Below are positions 61,757-64,000 of a DNA stretch of 64,000 nucleotides, in pieces. The notes under the pieces were generated by a model, which was not told the origin of the DNA, ran no database searches, and saw only the letters and a list, made by a program, of their open reading frames with translations. Numbering within the stretch: position 1 is the stretch's first letter; each line of letters starts with the position of its first letter. Source of the stretch: Mesaphorura yosii (lineage: Eukaryota; Arthropoda; Collembola; Poduromorpha; Tullbergiidae). A program made the position numbers and the translations under genes. The stretch spans positions 1-64,000 of the forward strand of contig WIXG01000236.1 of NCBI GenBank assembly GCA_009869945.1, read 5' to 3'.

Positions 61757-62380
61757 CGTTCTTAAGAAGTGCCTGCCGAAACACACAGGAAAACGTGTCA
61801 ATGTCAATAACTCCGTCAATTTTGCACGTTTGACCTTTCGACCATTGACCGAGGCGAGGAGCTCCCTGACACTTTCTGTGTGAAAAGCTCCGATACTGAA
61901 AGACAGCGACAAATGGCAAAGGTTACTCGTTGTCACGTCAATTAATTAATTACTCTCGTTGGGGTCTACAAACAGATCTTAAAATATCCGGAGAGATTAA
62001 ACTGGCATTGATGGCCTTTCGCTGGACAAAAGCACGATCGCTTGTGTCGAGAGTTTGATTGATGCTCGAACCGACTGTGCGTCTGATTCATATTAAAGCT
62101 TTATGGATTAGACACCTTAAAACCACAGCTTACGCCGCTATTTTTATCTTTAGCGGCGCTGATAAGAGCGATCAGCATTACTCATATCTCATAACTTAAT
62201 AAAAAGACTCACCTTGACTCCAGGCGAGGCGATTTTTCACTTAATCCAGGTAATCTTTTCCTTATAGGCTTAGACGTCGACTTCCTCGACGAGTGTGAGT
62301 CAGAGTTCTTTACTGAAGCTTTTTCAAGGGTTCGTTGTGCGTTGCATACTGCGTTTCCTCAATAAGTCAAAAAGTAACAC
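61757..62380 (-). CDS. Possible 3' end of an unrecognised gene (two exons)
   Basis: A minus-strand exon ends at a strong donor (GTCAAG|GTGAGTC) at about 62218 and reads ...EKASVKNSDSHSSRKSTSKP...RLPGLSEKSPRLES. An acceptor (CTGTCTTTCAG) near 61893 continues the same frame with SIGAFHTESVRELLASVNGR, a basic helical stretch, then FPVCFGRHFLRT and a TAA at about 61757. The join is in frame and the second exon is open only in this and one other frame. A donor-like AAAG|GTAAGC follows the stop, so the exon might also be non-coding or read differently. A Ser-rich open exon at about 62410-62590 may be its upstream exon. No family was recognised. Confidence 0.3.
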
Positions 62381-62609
62381 GTGTGTCCGTGCCAGATGCT
62401 AAGATTTATGACCACCGCCTAAAGCTAAAACTTCCCACATTGGCAGACTGCCGAATGTGTCATCGTCTTGCACTTGAAGTCGGGCTGGACTTGAACTGGG
62501 CTTATCGGCACTGGCGACTGTAACTGTTGCTGGCGAGTGATGACTGCTGACTGCTACTGAAATTGACCGTGTTCCTGTCGTCGCATTCTTATCTGCATGA
62601 ATAAATGTC

Positions 62610-64000
62610 ACTTACACATACGTGCGTTCCAAGCGCTTGGCTCGGCTCAAGTTCCATAAATTCTTCTTAGCCAAGTGCGCAAGTGTAATAAAGTTTTAAT
62701 AGCGCGGCTGATGCGAAATGTGTGTCAAGAATCCAAAGTATTTGCCTCACATTTGTTCTTGTCTCGTTCCTGCAGACACTGACACTGTCAATTTTCTAAC
62801 CCTAGCAGCTCGAACTCACGTTGCTGCTGTCACGACAGGCACTCGTACAGCAATGCAGATGCAGATATTTGAAATTCACAAGATTCCATCTGCAGCGAGC
62901 ATTCACAAATTCGGTGTTTCAGTTTCAATTTCAGCTTTGAGTTTCTGTTACTTGTTACGGTTTCGGTGAACTTCTTTTGTAATGTCATTCTAGGCAGGCA
63001 AGCAGGCGATGGGAATGGAATGGGGTTATTTATATCGTCCTCGGTGCGGTGACATGTCAACCTTTCAAAGGATTCTTCTTCATCTTCTGCTCTGCGTCGA
63101 GCTGTGCCTTGCCCGTACGTGCGTGTTCTCGATTCTTATAAAAAAATGTAACATCTGCTCCGCAGAAGTTGCGGCGTCTAAAGTCACAATTCTCAATTCC
63201 AAATTCCGAGTTCACGTTCTGTGCTTTTCCGGAGCGCAGCCACGCGCCACAGCCACCGACTAACCTGAATTCCGACGACAAACGAGTCAGCTCCTCAGCT
63301 GATTAAATCGCGAACCACGATTTCCACGATGATGCACGTGCTAGTGTCACTAATTAATTCCAATTAAGCCACTAACCAAATGCTGCTAAGATTGACACAC
63401 GATTCAACCCAAATTAACGCAAAAGGGCTGACACTCAAAACCGGTCGTCGACGCGGAAACGAATTTGATCCTCTTGCCTCCGACTCCAAGCTGAGACTGA
63501 ATGCTGAGTGCAGCAAAAGCAGGGAGAAAGATCAGAGCCAGCCAGTCTCACGTTTGTTCGTTCACTTCAACAATTCGACAAAGCAGTGGCAGACAGGCAA
63601 AGTTTTCCCTTTTGAACAAGTCTCAATGCAAGTTTTGAAATCTCTTCGCAGTGAATTCTGAAGTGCAGTTCTGCAGGCTGCAGTGAGCAGTGGGAAATTA
63701 TTCTATGAGATCTGTACCACCACCATCCACCAGGTCGTCGTCGTCGTCGGCAACTTCATCGTAAAGTAATAATCATCTTTTGAATCTCTTCTCTGCCTTG
63801 CCTGTGCTATTATCCTTTATTAGTACCATCCAGGCTGTGGCTGTTTGTTGCCCGTGCCGTGCCGTGTTCAAGAGTTTGTAAGTGTAGTATCAACTTTATT
63901 ATTATTAGTTATCAACTCGGTCGAATTTTTATTATTAGGTACTTGCAACTTGTACGCACTTTGATATCGCGCTCACCAAAGTACAAGGCTCCTGGAGCTG
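62610..64000. other. Right end of the window, no gene seen
   Basis: AT-rich sequence with scattered open stretches and no splice-supported coding sequence. A short GTC/GTCGTC microsatellite is at about 63735-63752. If the minus-strand exons at 61.8-62.6 kb are real, their upstream exons should lie here or beyond the edge. Confidence 0.45.

Noticed and set aside
61754-61896. Alternative reading of the exon starting YRSFSHRKCQGAP
   Set aside because: Joining this frame to the upstream exon meets a TGA eight codons back, whereas the other frame stays open across the splice.

Overview
The window is nuclear DNA of an arthropod, most likely a springtail (Collembola). Genes have GT-AG introns, and some promoters carry TATA and arthropod-type initiator motifs. 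Gene content fits this: an insect-type gustatory receptor, a furin-2-like convertase, a very cysteine-rich EB-type secreted protein and a relic of a membrane family that I recall from springtail genomes. The species assignment is inference. No mobile element with coding capacity, virus, tRNA, rRNA or CRISPR array was recognised.

Layout, left to right. (1) 1-939 minus: 5' part of a glucosylceramidase (GH30), cut by the window edge. (2) 2494-22831 minus: a 14-exon furin-like proprotein convertase with introns up to 7 kb. (3) 24604-26046 minus: a four-exon alpha-arrestin with a PPxY motif. (4) 26913-27866 minus: a broken RING/TRAF-zinc-finger ligase gene. (5) 28632-30306 minus: a six-exon gustatory receptor. 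(6) 31363-32858 plus: a four-exon SLC35G/EamA-type transporter. (7) 34150-35127 plus: a secreted threonine-rich protein with a repeated CTxYQI motif, in which two of six repeats carry a stop codon exactly at the motif glutamine. (8) 35289-35759 plus: frameshifted relic of a multi-pass membrane protein. (9) 35949-37499 minus: single-exon secreted protein with 56 cysteines. (10) 39001-47357 minus: a five-exon two-PDZ scaffold protein. (11) 47358-64000: 16.6 kb with no confident gene, only weak exon-like signals near 59.0 kb and 61.8-62.6 kb.

The genes do not form an operon or pathway; this is an ordinary animal neighbourhood. The furin-like convertase and glucosylceramidase act in the secretory/lysosomal route, and alpha-arrestins and PDZ scaffolds handle membrane proteins, but no functional link between neighbours is shown. 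Exon joins were worked out by hand. For every main gene the exon lengths sum to a whole number of codons, which is the main support for the models. The most unusual observations are the two stop codons at homologous glutamine positions in the CTxYQI repeat gene, an 84-bp intron-like insertion flanked by 12-bp perfect direct repeats, and a frame-preserving intron just after the catalytic serine of the convertase.
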